A DNA stretch of 6,244 bases from Adhaeribacter sp. Its GTDB lineage: Bacteria > Bacteroidota > Bacteroidia > Cytophagales > Hymenobacteraceae. The stretch spans positions 1 to 6,244 of the forward strand of contig JAQBNV010000204.1 of NCBI GenBank assembly GCA_028288395.1. Reading direction: 5' to 3'. The notes under the pieces were generated by a model. It ran no database searches, was not told where the DNA came from, and worked only from the letters and a program-made list of their open reading frames with translations. Position numbers and translations under genes: made by a program. This document shows positions 5,477-6,244 of the stretch, in pieces (within the stretch, counting starts at the first letter, position 1; every line of letters begins with the position of its first letter).

Positions 5477-5845
5477 AGTTATTTGAATAAATATTTAAGT
5501 AAATGAATTATCTTTCATACGCATTGCACCCGAAAAAGCTTACCTATAAAAAATCAAAATGTAATTAATTTGGTGCCCATTTTTATCCTACTATGCTAAT
5601 ACTATCTATAATCTTGGCTGATGGCAATTGCGGCTTAATGGGATTTATAATCCCGTTCAGCCGTTACAAGTATAGTACTTAATTGATTGGACCACCAAGT
5701 AAATACATTTTACATTGTCAATAAATAATTTTAATTTTTAACTTTAATAAGTTTTTATAAATATCAAATCAAAAGAATAATCCATTTTATATTAATATAA
5801 TAAACAATTTTAAATAGGGTTATTCAACGTTTATCTAAACCTGTA
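5477..5845. other. AT-rich intergenic region with an imperfect hairpin
   Basis: No credible gene lies here. The segment from about 5690 to 5830 is very AT-rich, with long A and T runs and a 14-base palindrome (5787-5800), and could be bendable or easily melted DNA. The only GC-richer patch is the long imperfect hairpin at 5606-5675, listed separately. No sequence fitting the Bacteroidota -7 consensus was found at a useful place before the 5476 start. I see no terminal repeats or target-site duplications that would mark an insertion. Confidence 0.5.
5606..5675. other. Seventy-base imperfect hairpin of unknown role
   Basis: The inner stem pairs CGGCT (5631-5635) with AGCCG (5659-5663) and AATGGGATT (5637-5645) with AATCCCGTT (5649-5657, one G-T), across a three-base loop TAT and one T-C mismatch. 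The outer stem pairs CTATA (5606-5610) with TATAG (5671-5675) and CTTG (5613-5616) with CAAG (5667-5670). The two stems are joined by an asymmetric internal loop. No T-run follows on either strand, so it is not an ordinary terminator. It may be a structured leader of the minus-strand 84-aa gene, a small RNA, or a REP-like element. Confidence 0.45.
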
Positions 5846-5889
5846 AAAGCAAAAAGTCCTGCGAAACTATCAGCAGGACTTTTTGCTTT
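5846..5889 (-). terminator. Intrinsic terminator of the 98-aa gene
   Basis: Bases 5846-5862 and 5873-5889 are exact reverse complements, giving a 17-bp stem with a ten-base loop (5863-5872). The core AGTCCTGC/GCAGGACT is flanked by AAAAA/TTTTT. On the minus strand the T-rich stem foot CTTTTT...GCTTTT supplies the U-rich tail. It starts 15 bases after the stop codon of the gene ending at 5905. Its symmetry would allow function in both directions. Confidence 0.8.
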
Positions 5890-5904
5890 AAAAACGAAAC
5901 TAAT

Positions 5905-6201
5905 TTACTTAACCGATACCATTTTGTATTTCTGTAGTTCTTCTACCGGACCAATCTGTACTTTTTGAATTACGCGGCCTCTCTTTTTTAGATGGATTTC
6001 TACGGGTGCCATGGTTTTGGTCAAATCGGAGGAGATAACTTTGCCATAAAATGCTAATGCTTCTTCTGAAGCACCCTTTTCAAAAGTGTGGCGCATCTGG
6101 TTTTTATTTACCGGAAAACCCGGTATCAACTGGTAATTGGTACAAACAACTTCGTACTTAGGTAGAAAAGACTTTAACACTTTAGTAATAATTTTTTTCA
6201 T
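5905..6201 (-). CDS. Small basic protein of unknown function
   Basis: I do not recognise this 98-residue protein. It is basic, with 18 K/R against 8 D/E. The first 15 residues (MKKIITKVLKSFLPK) could form a short amphipathic, cationic helix but are too weakly hydrophobic for a confident signal peptide. The rest suggests a small alpha/beta domain: YEVVCTNYQLI strand (16-26), RHTFEKGASEEALAFYGKVI (37-56) with a helix over EEALAFYGKVI, then two strands APVEIHLKKRG (65-75) and RVIQKVQIGPV (76-86). There is one cysteine, C20. The well-formed terminator 15 bases past its stop codon supports real expression. The ATG at 6201 is the first good start; only 43 bases of upstream sequence are visible and no -7 box was found there. 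Confidence 0.65.
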   Translation of the reverse strand: MKKIITKVLKSFLPKYEVVCTNYQLIPGFPVNKNQMRHTFEKGASEEALAFYGKVISSDLTKTMAPVEIHLKKRGRVIQKVQIGPVEELQKYKMVSVK

Positions 6202-6244
6202 GCGCTTTTGTATTATATTCTATATTTTAAAATTGATTAATTTC

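Noticed and set aside
5593..5682. A 29-codon plus-strand frame, MLILSIILADGNCGLMGF..., overlapping the long hairpin
   Set aside because: It is short, has no ribosome binding site or promoter, and its length is unsurprising for AT-rich DNA. A toxin-like hydrophobic peptide cannot be excluded but is not supported.
5787..5800. A 14-base perfect palindrome made only of A and T
   Set aside because: All-AT palindromes of this size are expected in such an AT-rich stretch; no partner sites or promoter nearby give it meaning.
1..6244. CRISPR array, tRNA, transposon ends or prophage genes
   Set aside because: I found no regularly spaced repeats, cloverleaf fold, transposase motif or terminal inverted repeats with target duplications.

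Overview
The window looks like an ordinary chromosomal segment from a member of the Bacteroidota, most likely a Cytophagales/Hymenobacteraceae-type organism (Adhaeribacter- or Hymenobacter-like). This placement is inferred from protein families typical of that phylum (DUF3822, a secreted DUF1573 protein, a compact Dda/RecD-like helicase), from several -7 boxes fitting the Bacteroidota consensus TAnnTTTG, and from the lack of Shine-Dalgarno sequences before the start codons. I found no mobile element, CRISPR array, tRNA or rRNA.

Left part, minus strand (1-2334). Reading along the minus strand, a RecD/Dda-like DNA helicase comes first (2334 to 928). It is followed by an exported DUF1573 protein (857 to 333) with its own -7 box and a good intrinsic terminator. 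Last is the first 42 codons of pyrF (orotidine 5'-phosphate decarboxylase), which runs off the left edge and has its own candidate promoter.

Middle, plus strand (2335-5055). A 345-base divergent region separates the helicase from a Nudix hydrolase gene. It holds two opposed -7 boxes about 25 bases apart, so the two promoters would share the same DNA. The Nudix gene is followed by a DUF3822 gene and a FrnE/DsbA-like thiol oxidoreductase gene. No convincing terminator lies between these three, so they may be partly co-transcribed. The Nudix and DUF3822 genes appear to begin with TTG. The cluster ends in two adjoining hairpins: a 20-bp-stem terminator and a perfect 44-base palindrome.

Right part, minus strand (5222-6201). 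Two small genes that I do not recognise, one acidic (84 aa) and one basic (98 aa), are separated by a 428-base AT-rich stretch. That stretch holds a strong terminator for the upstream gene and a 70-base imperfect hairpin of unknown purpose.

The genes do not form an obvious single pathway. They are housekeeping functions (pyrimidine synthesis, DNA unwinding, nucleotide clean-up, thiol redox) plus conserved unknowns. I saw no convincing undescribed multi-gene system. The best leads are the structured non-coding elements and the two orphan small proteins.
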